A DNA stretch of 64,000 nt from Bacillota bacterium (GTDB lineage Bacteria; Bacillota; Desulfotomaculia; Desulfotomaculales; VENG01), in NCBI GenBank assembly GCA_009711705.1, contig VENG01000011.1:62001-126000 (forward strand), given 5' to 3'. How positions within the stretch are numbered: position 1 is the first letter of the stretch; each line of letters opens with the position of its first letter. A program made the translations under genes and the position numbers. Of this stretch, positions 16,114 to 25,044 are shown in pieces. The notes under the pieces were generated by a model that saw only the letters and a list, made by a program, of their open reading frames with translations, did no database searches and was not told the origin of the DNA.

Positions 16114-16533
16114 TTAAGAAGACACTGCCCTGTGCCCAAGGCCTACAGCTACCTCATCCAGGTGTAAAAGTCCAACACCGAAAAAGATAGCCACGCTAAT
16201 GTGATCTTTATAGCGGGCAATACCGATTTTTCCACCTACATTGAGCCCTATGGCCTTGGGCATTACCTGTGAAATTGCCTCCCGTGTAGCCCCTGCAACA
16301 GCACCTTCATCGGCATGTAATTCCTGGATAACCTTCTCCCGCTTAGCGGCCACAACTGACCTCTCGGTAATCTTATTAACAGAAGTAACAAAATCACCAC
16401 CATAATCTACAGCTGCGGTTTTTATATTCAATTTGGCAAATGTATTTTTGAGCTCCCTCTCTTCTTCACGGCTTTCACTGAGAGACATTTTAATGGCCGC
16501 TCTGGCCACCTCTCTGCTTCCAGGATTAGACAT
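16114..16533 (-). CDS. HutP family RNA-binding protein
   Basis: A 139-residue protein with the C-terminal pattern NVGGKIGIARYKDHISVAIFF and a final GLGHRAVS typical of the HutP family. In Bacillus, HutP is a hexameric, histidine- and Mg-dependent antiterminator of the hut operon. Here no hut genes are near; the partner is aroH, 21 bases downstream. The ligand and RNA target are therefore open. The ATG at 16533 is chosen because AGGAGG lies ten bases upstream; two in-frame ATGs further upstream lie on or before that site. Confidence 0.8.
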   Translation of the reverse strand: MSNPGSREVARAAIKMSLSESREEERELKNTFAKLNIKTAAVDYGGDFVTSVNKITERSVVAAKREKVIQELHADEGAVAGATREAISQVMPKAIGLNVGGKIGIARYKDHISVAIFFGVGLLHLDEVAVGLGHRAVSS

Positions 16534-16672
16534 CGGGTGCATACCTCCTAAATTGAAAATAAAATGCACTCCCTGAGGAAGCGCCATTTTACTATTTCCC
16601 TAGATTTTAAGAACTTTACCTTTTAATTATAGTTAAGGGTAAAATTAAATGCAAGATAGAATCGGGAACCAC

Positions 16673-17149
16673 CTACCGTGAATTTTGAAATGATACTTTG
16701 CCCAATGATGTTATTCCGGTGGCCTTTAAGGTCTGACCTTGTTCAGGATAAACAACTTGGGCTGATGTCTCTAGCACCTCAATTTGTGCAGGGTTGTTGT
16801 AAAAGGTGGCATCAAGTTCAATCAGGTCCCCCTCCTGCACTTGAACAGTTACATAACGGTCGTTAAACTTTCCAACAGGCTCACCGTTGATTAAAACCTG
16901 TAATTTAGGTAAGCCTGCGTATTCCTTAAGATAAAATGTAACGGTTGGCTTATCTGGAACTAATTGTTGACCTGCGTTGGGTGATTCTTTTATGTCCTTC
17001 AGGTCAACATAACCAATAACGTGCCGCAAGGGATCGGTGGCTAAAAAAGATTGGGTAACCACCAAAAGCACTGCGCCTAGGATCACTGAACGAACAAGCA
17101 ATTTCTCCAATCTTTTCCACCAGCTTGGATAAGGGTTACGGTTACGCAA
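16673..17149 (-). CDS. Membrane-anchored protein of unknown function
   Basis: I do not recognise a family. The protein of about 158 residues has a short basic cytosolic N-terminus (RNRNPYPSWWKRLEKLL), one membrane segment (about 20-38) and an extracytoplasmic, strand-rich domain of about 120 residues (VTFYLKEYAG, LQVLINGEPV) that looks like an immunoglobulin-type or carbohydrate-binding fold. The start is uncertain: TTG at 17149 has AAAGGAG eleven bases upstream. It is not tightly coupled to either neighbour. Confidence 0.7.
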   Translation of the reverse strand: MRNRNPYPSWWKRLEKLLVRSVILGAVLLVVTQSFLATDPLRHVIGYVDLKDIKESPNAGQQLVPDKPTVTFYLKEYAGLPKLQVLINGEPVGKFNDRYVTVQVQEGDLIELDATFYNNPAQIEVLETSAQVVYPEQGQTLKATGITSLGKVSFQNSR

Positions 17150-17246
17150 GCCAAGACACACTCCTTTAAGCAAAAAACTGACTTGGCTAATTATATATGC
17201 TGTGTAAGGTTAATTTATCCATAAAAGGCGATGTATAAAAAAAGAG

Positions 17247-17720
17247 TTATTTTAGGTACTTCCGCTCCAGGTTGTCGATATGGCTTTTTAACTGTTGGTT
17301 TATTTTAAAAAAAAGCTTTTCTGTATTATGTTTAGACAAAGAAAAATTACGGGGCTCAATGATTTCTATTTTTCTGAACTCAGTCCGGGTAATGAACTGT
17401 ATTACATCCTCAAGAGTATCTGTCTGAATAGTTAAGATTACCGGTGCGTAAGCAATTTCAGTGTTTGACACATCGTCAAAAACAGTGAAAACGTCTACGC
17501 TAAGGTCTATATCTTCAATATAAACCCCCTGCATAGGCACGTTTCGAAACAGGGCTACCTGTTGTTCACGTGCATCCTCCGCACCCTTTTCCTGTGATTT
17601 GCCGCCAAAGAGAAAACGGCCAGGCTTGCCCGTTCCTTTAAAATCTAATCGTATTTTAACCTTTATTGGTTTATCATTTATTACTTTTTCTGCAGTTAAC
17701 TGTTCAGTTTGGTTATCCAT
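17247..17720 (-). CDS. Conserved soluble protein of unknown function
   Basis: A 157-residue protein with no membrane segment or signal peptide. The first 45 residues are charged and probably flexible. The rest alternates strands and helices (YAPVILTIQTDTLEDVIQFI), ending in a helical, Lys-rich tail. I recognise no family or active-site motif. The ATG has GGGAG eleven bases upstream. It stands alone between rluB and the membrane-anchored protein. Confidence 0.7.
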   Translation of the reverse strand: MDNQTEQLTAEKVINDKPIKVKIRLDFKGTGKPGRFLFGGKSQEKGAEDAREQQVALFRNVPMQGVYIEDIDLSVDVFTVFDDVSNTEIAYAPVILTIQTDTLEDVIQFITRTEFRKIEIIEPRNFSLSKHNTEKLFFKINQQLKSHIDNLERKYLK

Positions 17721-17813
17721 ATCATGCAGTCACTCCCTGGTAAATTATGCCTCTCAATTATAACCTTATTCTACAAAAAATATAACAAATCCTACCTAAG
17801 ACTGCATAAAATC

Positions 17814-18545
17814 TTAATATTTACTTTTGGGAAATGCCATATTTGTAAGCTGTTTAATCTCCTGATGTGTTAAGTGCCTGTGCCAGCCTTTTGACAATCC
17901 GTGCAGAGTCAGGTTGCCAATTTTAACCCGTTTAAGCTGCAAAACAGGATGTCCTATATGTTCACACATACGCCTAACCTGCCGGTTTTTTCCTTCATGA
18001 ATGCCAATTTCCAGCAGGGTATCTCCCATTTGCTTACCAATAATTCGTACCCGTGCAGGAGCGGTGGTACCGTCAGATAGTTCGATGCCCTTTTTCATTT
18101 GATTGATCTTTTCTATGGACGGCACCCCTTTAACCAGAGCATGGTAAATTTTTTGTATTTCGTGGCGAGGGTGTGTAAGTGCATGAGCAAGGCGTCCGTC
18201 GTTGGTCAGCAGTAAGAGCCCCTCGGTGCTATAATCCAGCCTTCCCACGGGGTATACACGTTGTGGAATCTCTTTTAACAGATCGGTGACAACCGGTCTT
18301 CCCTGAGGGTCTTTTAATGTTGTTACATATCCTGCGGGCTTATTTAGTAATACGTATACTTTTTTCTCCACTTTCGCGGTTTTATTATCCACAGTTATGA
18401 CGTCAATACCCGGCTCGATTTTTGTGCCTGGTTCCTTTACAACAGCACCGTTAACTTTGACTCTGCCGGCGGCGATAATTTCCTCTGAATGCCGGCGTGA
18501 TGCTATTCCTGCCCGGGCCATATACTTTTGCAGTCGCTCTTTCAT
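17814..18545 (-). CDS. rluB: Pseudouridine synthase RluB-type
   Basis: Modifies uridine in 23S rRNA (RluB/RsuA/RluE family). The protein has 243 residues. An S4 RNA-binding domain occupies about 1-60 (RLQKYMARAGIASRRHSEE). The catalytic Asp motif GRLDYSTEGLLLLTNDG is near 100-116, and the C-terminal KNRQVRRM follows. RluB often sits next to spmA/spmB in spore formers (ypuL in Bacillus), and the same order is seen here, 117 bases from spmB. Start ATG with AAGGAG twelve bases upstream. Confidence 0.93.
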   Translation of the reverse strand: MKERLQKYMARAGIASRRHSEEIIAAGRVKVNGAVVKEPGTKIEPGIDVITVDNKTAKVEKKVYVLLNKPAGYVTTLKDPQGRPVVTDLLKEIPQRVYPVGRLDYSTEGLLLLTNDGRLAHALTHPRHEIQKIYHALVKGVPSIEKINQMKKGIELSDGTTAPARVRIIGKQMGDTLLEIGIHEGKNRQVRRMCEHIGHPVLQLKRVKIGNLTLHGLSKGWHRHLTHQEIKQLTNMAFPKSKY

Positions 18546-18610
18546 ATTTTAATTTAGCTCCTTATGTATTTTGTCTTTTTAAGTAACCAGTTTACCCTAA
18601 ATCATATAAT

Positions 18611-18632
18611 AAATAAGACGCCACGGGGCGTC
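18611..18632 (-). terminator. Terminator of spmAB
   Basis: Stem GACGCC/GGCGTC (18617-18622 with 18627-18632) followed on the minus strand by TTATTTATT, about 30 bases after the spmB stop. Confidence 0.6.
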
Positions 18633-18662
18633 AATGGCGTTCAATGTATGGGGTCAATTGTG

Positions 18663-19196
18663 TTATCCGAAAACTTTGTGGGCAATGTATATTGATGCCA
18701 CCAGAGTAGTGAAATCGGCGGCAAGACCTGAAATAATGGAATATCGATAACGGCTGATCCCTACCGACCCGAAATAAAGAGTAAGGATATAGAAAGTAGT
18801 GTCGCTGCTGCCCTGCATGGTGGAAACAAGGTTACCAATAAAAGAATCAGGCCCGTAAGTTTTTATCAAGTCGGTAGATATGCCCAGGGCCGCCCCCCCT
18901 GAAAGCGGACGCATAATGGCGTGAGGAAGCACTTCCGCCGGTACTCCCACCAGGTTTAAAACCGGAGAAAATAAGTTGACCAGAACATCCATGGCACCGG
19001 ATGCACGAAATACGCTTATTGACACCAGCATGGCCACAAGATACGGAATGGTCTTTATTGCGGTGCCAAATCCCGCTTCGGCCCCTTCAACAAAAGTTTC
19101 GAATACATTTACCCCTCGCAAGTGAGCAACCAGGGGAACCACTAACAGTACTATGGGAATAGCCCAACGGGATAGGTCAGAAATAAGGCTAAACAA
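18663..19196 (-). CDS. spmB: Spore maturation protein B
   Basis: SpmB, with SpmA, is required for normal dehydration of the spore core. The protein has 177 residues and several membrane segments. It shares the gate-type fold of nucleoside-transporter/FeoB families (GGAALGISTDLIKTYGPDSFIGN). The TTG start at 19196 has GGAGG seven bases upstream and lies four bases after the spmA stop, so the two are coupled. Confidence 0.94.
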   Translation of the reverse strand: MFSLISDLSRWAIPIVLLVVPLVAHLRGVNVFETFVEGAEAGFGTAIKTIPYLVAMLVSISVFRASGAMDVLVNLFSPVLNLVGVPAEVLPHAIMRPLSGGAALGISTDLIKTYGPDSFIGNLVSTMQGSSDTTFYILTLYFGSVGISRYRYSIISGLAADFTTLVASIYIAHKVFG

Positions 19197-19200
19197 TACA

Positions 19201-19794
19201 TTACCTCCCCTGGCGCCGATAAATTGTCCTTAATAACCGATCTGCAAATATGGCGATGGACATGCCGCAGGCGGTGGCAAAAATGGTAGTACCGACAATT
19301 TGCGTGGGATCCTGTGAGCCATATATTAACCTAATACCAATAATTGTAGTGGGGATTAGGGTTATACAGGAAGTATTGAGAGCAAGAAAAGTGCACATGG
19401 CATCGGAAGCGGTCTTTTTATCGCCCCAGTTAAGTTTTTGTAATTCCTGCATGGCGATAAGACCCATTGGGGTTGCAGCATTTCCCAGCCCGAGCAGGTT
19501 GGCGCTTAAGTTCATCACTATAGCCCCCATAGCCGGGTGGTCTTTAGGAACTGAGGGAAAAAGGAACCTGGTAATTGGACGAACCATTATTGCCAGCCCG
19601 CGTACCAGCCCTGCTTTCTCCGCCAATTTCATAATCCCCAGCCAGAAAGTTATAATAGCAATAAGGTCGATGGCGGTGCTGACACCTGTCTGAGCACCTT
19701 CTAGAGCTGCCTTGGTCACTACTTCTACGTGCCCCGTACCCGCGGCCACTAAAATGCCACAAATCATCATTGCCAGCCATACATAATTGACCAA
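19201..19794 (-). CDS. spmA: Spore maturation protein A
   Basis: Membrane protein of 197 residues paired with SpmB. It carries the homologous gate domain, with LSANLLGLGNAATPMGLIAM in the middle and about five hydrophobic segments. The two proteins probably form one transporter-like complex in the forespore or mother-cell membrane; the transported species is not established. The TTG start has AGGTGA seven bases upstream. A possible sigma-E-type promoter lies about 40-65 bases upstream. Confidence 0.94.
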   Translation of the reverse strand: MVNYVWLAMMICGILVAAGTGHVEVVTKAALEGAQTGVSTAIDLIAIITFWLGIMKLAEKAGLVRGLAIMVRPITRFLFPSVPKDHPAMGAIVMNLSANLLGLGNAATPMGLIAMQELQKLNWGDKKTASDAMCTFLALNTSCITLIPTTIIGIRLIYGSQDPTQIVGTTIFATACGMSIAIFADRLLRTIYRRQGR

Positions 19795-19831
19795 AATTAA
19801 ATCACCTGCCCTCTCTAGTGTGTCAATAATA

Positions 19832-19858
19832 CATTTATGAGGACAAGAACCTAATTAT
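19832..19858 (-). promoter_or_regulatory. Possible sigma-E-type promoter of spmA
   Basis: Read on the minus strand: ATA, 16 bases, then CATAAATG. The sigma-E pattern is ATA, 16-18 bases, CATACAAT. The -10 matches only in part. spmA is mother-cell expressed in Bacillus, which is why the match is listed. Confidence 0.3.
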
Positions 19859-19863
19859 GAAAC

Positions 19864-19899
19864 AAAAAAAGGGAGTCACCGTAAAAAACGGTGACTCCC
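19864..19899 (-). terminator. Terminator of the ClC gene
   Basis: Perfect 12-bp stem GGGAGTCACCGT/ACGGTGACTCCC (19871-19882 with 19888-19899), then seven T on the minus strand. It begins nine bases after the ClC stop. Confidence 0.93.
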
Positions 19900-19908
19900 T
19901 AATCTGTA

Positions 19909-21714
19909 TTACATTTGATTTGTGGTCTGCTCTCCTTTGTCTGCCGCTGCAAAGGATCCTTTATAATCACTATCCTCAATAATCCATCCCCGCCCGTAAG
20001 CGGTGATAATATCGGTGCGAGAGAGTAGTCCGAGAAGTTTCTTATTGTCGTCCGGGTCAACCACCGGTAAGCGCCCGATTTGGAATTCATCCATTTTTCG
20101 TACCGCCACGCTTAGGGGCTCGTCCTCTGTTACCACTATCAGCTGCCTGTTGGTCAAACTATCAACCCTTTGATTATGTAGACCGTTGTTCATTGCTTGC
20201 TCCAGCTCGTTATTGGTGATAATGCCACATAATAAGTTTTTGCCGGTTACCACAGGGAATCCCTGGTGCGGAGAACCGGAGATGGATTTCCAGGCGTCGC
20301 CGATTTTAAAATCGCCGGGGATCTTTTCCAGAGTACTGGTCATTACATCCCGTACTAAAATGTTCTTAAGAACATCGGGTCGACGCGCAGCCTCAATATC
20401 TAAGCCACGGCGCATAAGTTTTACCACGTAAATATTATCTTTAGATATAGTTCTGGCCAGCACAGAAGATATAATGCAGGTAACCATTAACGGTAATATA
20501 AGACCGTAGTCATTGCTCATCTCAAATAGCATGATAATAGCCGTAATGGGGGCCTGGGCACTACCCGCAAAAACGCCGCCCATTCCTACCAGCGCATATG
20601 CCGCCGGGTTAACCGCTATATCAGGGAATAGGCCATTAGCGATAAATCCAAATGTACCCCCTAACATGGCACCCATAAAAAGGCCTGGAGCAAAAACACC
20701 ACCGGAACCACCCGAACCCAGTGTGATGATAGTGGCCAGAAGTTTTAATAGAATCAGAGCAGCAGTAGCCCCCAGAACAAGTTTGCCGGTAAGAGCCAGT
20801 TCGATACTTTCATACCCTACCCCGAATATGCGTGTGCCTTCTGGAAAAGAGATGGCCAGCAGACCAATCAAAAGGCCGCCCACTGCGGGCTTTAAATATT
20901 CTGGAATAAACTTAACCGAATCGAAAATGTCTTCGGACTTATAAAGGGTCTTGATATAAATGACCGCAAACACTGCACATAATAGCCCGAGGAAAGCGTA
21001 AAAAAACAGTTCCGTGGGATCACTCAATGGGTATCCCGGAACATCAAATGCCGGTGCACTGCCCATAAAAATGCGGGCAACGGTAGCAGCAGTGACAGAC
21101 GATAAGATCACCATGATCAAATGGTTACCTGTAAATTCGCCTAAAATGATCTCCAGTGCGAATAGCACGCCGCCGATAGGGGCATTAAAAGTTGCAGCTA
21201 TTCCCCCCGCAGCCCCGCAGGCCACCATGGCCTTTAATCTGCGCGGTGAAGTTTTTAGGGCCTGTCCTATAGTTGAGCCAATAGCTGAGCCAATTTGTAC
21301 AATAGGACCTTCACGGCCGACAGAACCCCCTGATCCAATACAAATAGCAGACGCCAGTGCCTTAACGACTACCACCCGCGGGCGTATTTTGCCTCCACGA
21401 ACCGCCACAGCGGCCATTACTTCAGGAACTCCGTGACCTTTTGCTTCACGCGCAAAAAAATAGGTTAGCGGCCCTACAATGAGTCCGCCTAGTACGGGTA
21501 TTAAGACCAAATAAAAGTGCCCCATGGAAGGGGAAAGGATATTACCTCCTTGAGTAAAAAATAATTCTTTAAAAAAGTCAATTAAATAACGAAAGCCAAC
21601 AGCCCCAAACCCGGTTCCTAGGCCAATCAATAAGGCCAATACGATTCTTCTTGTTTGGTTAGATAGACTATTACTTCGAGCTACGCTTTCGCCAACGCTG
21701 CCGTCATCTTGCAT
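19909..21714 (-). CDS. ClC-family chloride transporter with CBS pair
   Basis: A 601-residue ClC protein. The membrane domain (about 1-440) shows GSGGSVGREGP with the gating Glu kept, GSGGSGGVFAPGLFMGAM, and GVFAGSAQAPITAIIM. A kept gating Glu is usual in Cl-/H+ exchangers as well as in many channels. A pair of CBS domains fills the C-terminus (about 455-580), a place where nucleotides regulate such proteins. Start ATG with AGGGGTAATGAT. It is a single-gene unit with a strong terminator. Confidence 0.93.
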   Translation of the reverse strand: MQDDGSVGESVARSNSLSNQTRRIVLALLIGLGTGFGAVGFRYLIDFFKELFFTQGGNILSPSMGHFYLVLIPVLGGLIVGPLTYFFAREAKGHGVPEVMAAVAVRGGKIRPRVVVVKALASAICIGSGGSVGREGPIVQIGSAIGSTIGQALKTSPRRLKAMVACGAAGGIAATFNAPIGGVLFALEIILGEFTGNHLIMVILSSVTAATVARIFMGSAPAFDVPGYPLSDPTELFFYAFLGLLCAVFAVIYIKTLYKSEDIFDSVKFIPEYLKPAVGGLLIGLLAISFPEGTRIFGVGYESIELALTGKLVLGATAALILLKLLATIITLGSGGSGGVFAPGLFMGAMLGGTFGFIANGLFPDIAVNPAAYALVGMGGVFAGSAQAPITAIIMLFEMSNDYGLILPLMVTCIISSVLARTISKDNIYVVKLMRRGLDIEAARRPDVLKNILVRDVMTSTLEKIPGDFKIGDAWKSISGSPHQGFPVVTGKNLLCGIITNNELEQAMNNGLHNQRVDSLTNRQLIVVTEDEPLSVAVRKMDEFQIGRLPVVDPDDNKKLLGLLSRTDIITAYGRGWIIEDSDYKGSFAAADKGEQTTNQM

Positions 21715-21835
21715 ATCATTACCCCTTCTTCCACTAAAACGTTATGTCAGTCGTGCCTAGTCGCTTATTTTGCAAATTTCTACAAAAACTTTAGAGATTC
21801 CTGCCGCCGTACAATTCATTTTTAATAGTTTCAAA

Positions 21836-23140
21836 CTAATTGCGTTTTAGTGGGAGAGAGGTCTTTATTTGTTTTGAACAAAATACTCCTTTCAAACCGG
21901 AACGCTTAACCCGTTTTTGGATGTCCTCTACATTAGTGGTATAAAGGTTCTTTTGTTTCATACGCTGAAAGTAAACTGACCCGGAAAAGGTGTATTTTTG
22001 CTCCAAGCCTTCCGGAGTAAGCATTTCCTTGTGCATATAGGCTATGATGTCGCCAACTGCTAATTGATCAGGCAAAATCACTGCTTTCTTACCCGCCAGG
22101 TGTCGTACTGCATTAATACCCGCAAGCATACCTGTGGATATTGCTTCTGTATGACCCACTAAAAGGCCGGTTTTTTCACCGGCACAGTAAAGATTGTCAA
22201 CTCCGTCAACCTTTAAGTCTACACCGCAGGGTGCCATAGCCATAAACCGAACAGAATTACCCTTTCCTCCCGAGTAAGGGTCAGCATACCGGGCACGCGC
22301 AAAGCCCGGTAAGGTGCGTAGGCTTTCCAGCGGAAAATAGGGTGTCATGATCTTGGCATGACCGGTGTCCAGGATAATTAAATTTGCGGCATATTCACTT
22401 AGATTGTATTGTTGGCAGGCCTTTGTACCCAGCAAATTCTCTTTAAGTATGGTCTTGGGCAAGGGTATTATCAACATACCGTTCGTTTCCAGCTGGTTAA
22501 CCAGATTAGAGGTTAGTGAAGTTTTTTCCAGAATACATGAGCCGCTCATGGCTTCAAACTGGGGAAATCCCTCACCGGCCATAATTTCCTTGACTCCGGC
22601 TTTTGCGGTCAAGCTCACCCTGGGGCCGTAAGCGGGACAACGCAAGATGCACATGGCACATCCTCCACCGTACATAGTGCAATTACAAACAGGCCCGGCA
22701 GAACCGGTGGTATCGACAAACATATCACCTTTAAATTCCTGTCCCCCAGTGGCTTGAATAGAATACAAAGAGTTTCCTTGTCTGTTCACGCCGGTAATTC
22801 TTGTTTCCAGGTGAATATTTACACCGATCTCCTGTAAGTAGGTTCTTATCACCGGTTCAATCTGTGTGGTGTCATATAGAGTGGCATGATTATGCCCGGG
22901 GAAATTTAAAAACCGGTGCCGGGCAGTTCCTTCGATTAAACGCAAGAAATCCCCACCACCCAGGGCCCAAATTTCTTCGAAAGCGGTGAATCTGCCATTA
23001 TTACGCATGATCCCCCCGACCAGTCCAGTTCCTAGGAGCATATTTGTTTTCTCGATCAATGTTACTTTGGCTCCGCCCTTAATAGCTGCAAAGGCTGCAG
23101 CGCAACCTGCCCACCCGCCCCCGACAATTATAACTTCCAA
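21836..23140 (-). CDS. FAD-dependent oxidoreductase with Cys cluster
   Basis: A flavoprotein of 434 residues. The N-terminal dinucleotide fold is clear (EVIIVGGGWAGCAAAFAA at residues 1-18, then a Glu-Lys ending the second strand). A later FAD contact, GVDNLYCAGEKTGLLVGHTEA, is also visible, as in TrmFO/GidA-like proteins. An inserted Cys-rich loop (CNCTMYGGGCAMCILRC, about residues 152-168) could bind iron-sulfur or zinc. The substrate is unknown. TTG at 23140 has GGAGG nine bases upstream and is preferred to the ATG that abuts the ribosome site. It stands alone between clC and gerW. Confidence 0.82.
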   Translation of the reverse strand: MEVIIVGGGWAGCAAAFAAIKGGAKVTLIEKTNMLLGTGLVGGIMRNNGRFTAFEEIWALGGGDFLRLIEGTARHRFLNFPGHNHATLYDTTQIEPVIRTYLQEIGVNIHLETRITGVNRQGNSLYSIQATGGQEFKGDMFVDTTGSAGPVCNCTMYGGGCAMCILRCPAYGPRVSLTAKAGVKEIMAGEGFPQFEAMSGSCILEKTSLTSNLVNQLETNGMLIIPLPKTILKENLLGTKACQQYNLSEYAANLIILDTGHAKIMTPYFPLESLRTLPGFARARYADPYSGGKGNSVRFMAMAPCGVDLKVDGVDNLYCAGEKTGLLVGHTEAISTGMLAGINAVRHLAGKKAVILPDQLAVGDIIAYMHKEMLTPEGLEQKYTFSGSVYFQRMKQKNLYTTNVEDIQKRVKRSGLKGVFCSKQIKTSLPLKRN

Positions 23141-23230
23141 TTGGAACATCCTCCTTTAAGGTAGTATATTCCACCGGGGCTTAGGATGTTTAAGTAAAGT
23201 TAGGGAGAACTAAAATTTTATAATTTTGAA

Positions 23231-23256
23231 ATAAAAAAAGTGGGTATAACCCACTT
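23231..23256 (-). terminator. Terminator of gerW
   Basis: Stem AAGTGGGT/ACCCACTT (23238-23245 with 23249-23256) followed by a T-run on the minus strand, 24 bases after the gerW stop. Confidence 0.85.
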
Positions 23257-23279
23257 GAAGTGTTAGTACACTCTTTTTG

Positions 23280-23759
23280 CTATACTGGAGCGGTAGGTGA
23301 CGGTGGCGGTTGATTGACCGGTCCCGCCGCTGTCGATTGCACATGTGCCTCCTGACTATTGCTTTTTCGCCGGCTAATAATTGATTGCAGTTGTGACATC
23401 ACTTGTGGAACCATGTCGATTATTCTGTCGGCTGTAACGTTACAGTTAACAGGCAAAAGTCGTGTTTGTCCGTTGCCTACCACCAAAAATCCCACGGGCT
23501 GGACGGATACGCCTCCGCCACTGCCTCCACCGAAAAACGGCATGGATTCCTGGTCCTGGCTGTCGGTTCCTTCCCCGCCGGAAGATTCAAATTCGCCGCC
23601 CCCCGCCCCGAAACCACAGGCTACCTTGGAAATAGGAATGATGATAGTTCCGTCAGGCGATTCGACGGCTTCCCCTACTACTGTATTAACGTCTGTCATT
23701 TCTTTTATGCTTTCCATGGCTGTTTTCATGAGTCCTTCAATTGGGTGCTGTTCGGGCAT
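23280..23759 (-). CDS. gerW: Germination protein GerW (YtfJ)
   Basis: GerW/YtfJ is a forespore protein needed for germination through the Ger receptors in Bacillus. The protein has 159 residues. The conserved core PDGTIIIPISKVACGFGAGG is followed by a Gly-rich loop and GGVSVQPVGFLVV. The C-terminal 25 residues are low-complexity (Ser/Pro/Gln). The ATG at 23759 has GGGAG eight bases upstream. The start lies 23 bases inside the upstream DUF2953 gene, the same pairing as ytfI-ytfJ in Bacillus. Confidence 0.94.
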   Translation of the reverse strand: MPEQHPIEGLMKTAMESIKEMTDVNTVVGEAVESPDGTIIIPISKVACGFGAGGGEFESSGGEGTDSQDQESMPFFGGGSGGGVSVQPVGFLVVGNGQTRLLPVNCNVTADRIIDMVPQVMSQLQSIISRRKSNSQEAHVQSTAAGPVNQPPPSPTAPV

Positions 23760-24411
23760 ACTTTTCACTCCCTGGGTTGATTCGGTTATGTAGCCACATT
23801 TTTACCATTTTCAAAATACTAATAATAATATGACCGGGGCGTATTTCAAATATGCAATGGAATTCGGTATTAAAAACTTCTTTATTATAAACCGGGTTAA
23901 TAGTTAGTTGGGGCGTGTTTTTATGATGCCCAGTAATCTGATAAAGAGTTCCCGCAAGCAAGCCTTTAAGGGTCCACAAAGCACCTGTAGTCATTCCGGT
24001 TAATGCTGCGTTCTCAAAACCTAAAGTTGTTTCCCACCTAAGATTAAGCACTTTTAGTTTCTTTATCACGTACTTAAAAGCCGGGTTGAAAAGTTTGAAG
24101 TAATGTGAATTACGCATCAGCTTTTGATAAATGGTTGGTACCGATAATGATTTCTCCTTACGGTCAACAGGTTTTTTGCCCTTGCTGGTAATTTTACTTC
24201 TTATCTTCAATAGAGGCCTAAATATATTACGCGGTCCTTGCAAAGAGGTTAGTTCAATTCTTACCGGCAATAAGCTCCACAGAAGAAAGAATTCTAAACC
24301 TGCGTAATCATCTTCACCTTTGCGCTGGTATATAACTTTAGTCCTTATAGGAGCTATGGTGAGTATTAATAAAAGAGCGATAAAAAATACAGAAACAATC
24401 AAAAGTATCAT
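23737..24411 (-). CDS. DUF2953 family protein (YtfI-like)
   Basis: A 224-residue protein with one N-terminal membrane segment (about 1-20) and a basic cytosolic or intermembrane region typical of DUF2953 (LRWETTLGFENAALTGMTTG). The Bacillus counterpart ytfI is encoded just before gerW, as here. The ATG at 24411 is chosen because CAGGAG lies nine bases upstream; the longer frame from 24468 has no ribosome site. The function is unknown beyond association with GerW. The end overlaps gerW by 23 bases. Confidence 0.85.
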   Translation of the reverse strand: MILLIVSVFFIALLLILTIAPIRTKVIYQRKGEDDYAGLEFFLLWSLLPVRIELTSLQGPRNIFRPLLKIRSKITSKGKKPVDRKEKSLSVPTIYQKLMRNSHYFKLFNPAFKYVIKKLKVLNLRWETTLGFENAALTGMTTGALWTLKGLLAGTLYQITGHHKNTPQLTINPVYNKEVFNTEFHCIFEIRPGHIIISILKMVKMWLHNRINPGSEKYARTAPN

Positions 24412-24617
24412 TAAAATTGGCTCCTGTGAAAACTGCCATAGTGGATGCTGAATTTTGGCAATAAACATACATATTGCTTAATATACTATTATTTACATAC
24501 AGAGGAATCCTATACGCCATTCGGCTGGGGAAAAAGGGGAGGTGTATGGTATCTTTAAGTGGAAGTATAACTTGTGTGAAAGAGTCGGAGCATGTACTGC
24601 TGCGAGGGTTTAACTGG

Positions 24618-24809
24618 TTACACAAATAGGTTCCTGGCTTTCTGTCTGTGAAAGGCATTCTGTTGATATTTACTTATTAATTCGTCTAGCTCCTGGCTTA
24701 ATTTAACCAATTTCTCTTTATTATGAGGTTCAAATAAGTAAATGTCATATAATTCGCGGCGTTTGTTTTCAATTTCTATCAATAACTTACCCAAATTATT
24801 ATCATTCAT
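24618..24809 (-). CDS. Spo0E-family aspartyl-phosphate phosphatase
   Basis: A small two-helix protein of 63 residues. The pattern LLIEIENKRRELYDIY followed by SQELDELISKYQ contains the Ser-x-x-Leu-Asp-x-Leu-Ile signature of Spo0E phosphatases, which dephosphorylate Spo0A~P and delay sporulation. The ATG at 24809 has GGGTGA seven bases upstream; a longer frame to 24887 adds a stretch unlike the family. It is monocistronic and lies directly downstream of the first copy of the palindrome/hairpin element at 25 kb. Confidence 0.85.
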   Translation of the reverse strand: MNDNNLGKLLIEIENKRRELYDIYLFEPHNKEKLVKLSQELDELISKYQQNAFHRQKARNLFV

Positions 24810-24987
24810 TTTAATCACCCAAGTATCCTTACCTTCTCGACAGAGTTCAAAATTCCTTCTACTTCCATGTATTTTTTTGACAGCCAATACTAAATATCGA
24901 CTTAGCGATCCGACCTTACCAACAAAATTTTTAAAATATAATTGAGTCTGCCCCTTACATCCTGGGAGGGATTTCTTAGATTACAAG

Positions 24988-25025
24988 AAAAGCGCGCTAA
25001 ATCAGTTCCCTTAGCGCGCGCTTTT
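24988..25025 (-). repeat. Conserved hairpin of the two-copy element (copy 1)
   Basis: Stem AAAAGCGCGC/GCGCGCTTTT with an inner TAA/TTA extension and the loop GGGAACTGAT. The same hairpin and loop recur at 56963-57002. On the minus strand the stem ends in TTTTC, so it could terminate a short transcript that begins near the palindrome at 25045-25066. The Spo0E-like gene starts about 180 bases further on. Confidence 0.7.
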
Positions 25026-25044
25026 CAGTACTTTTTTCCTTTGT

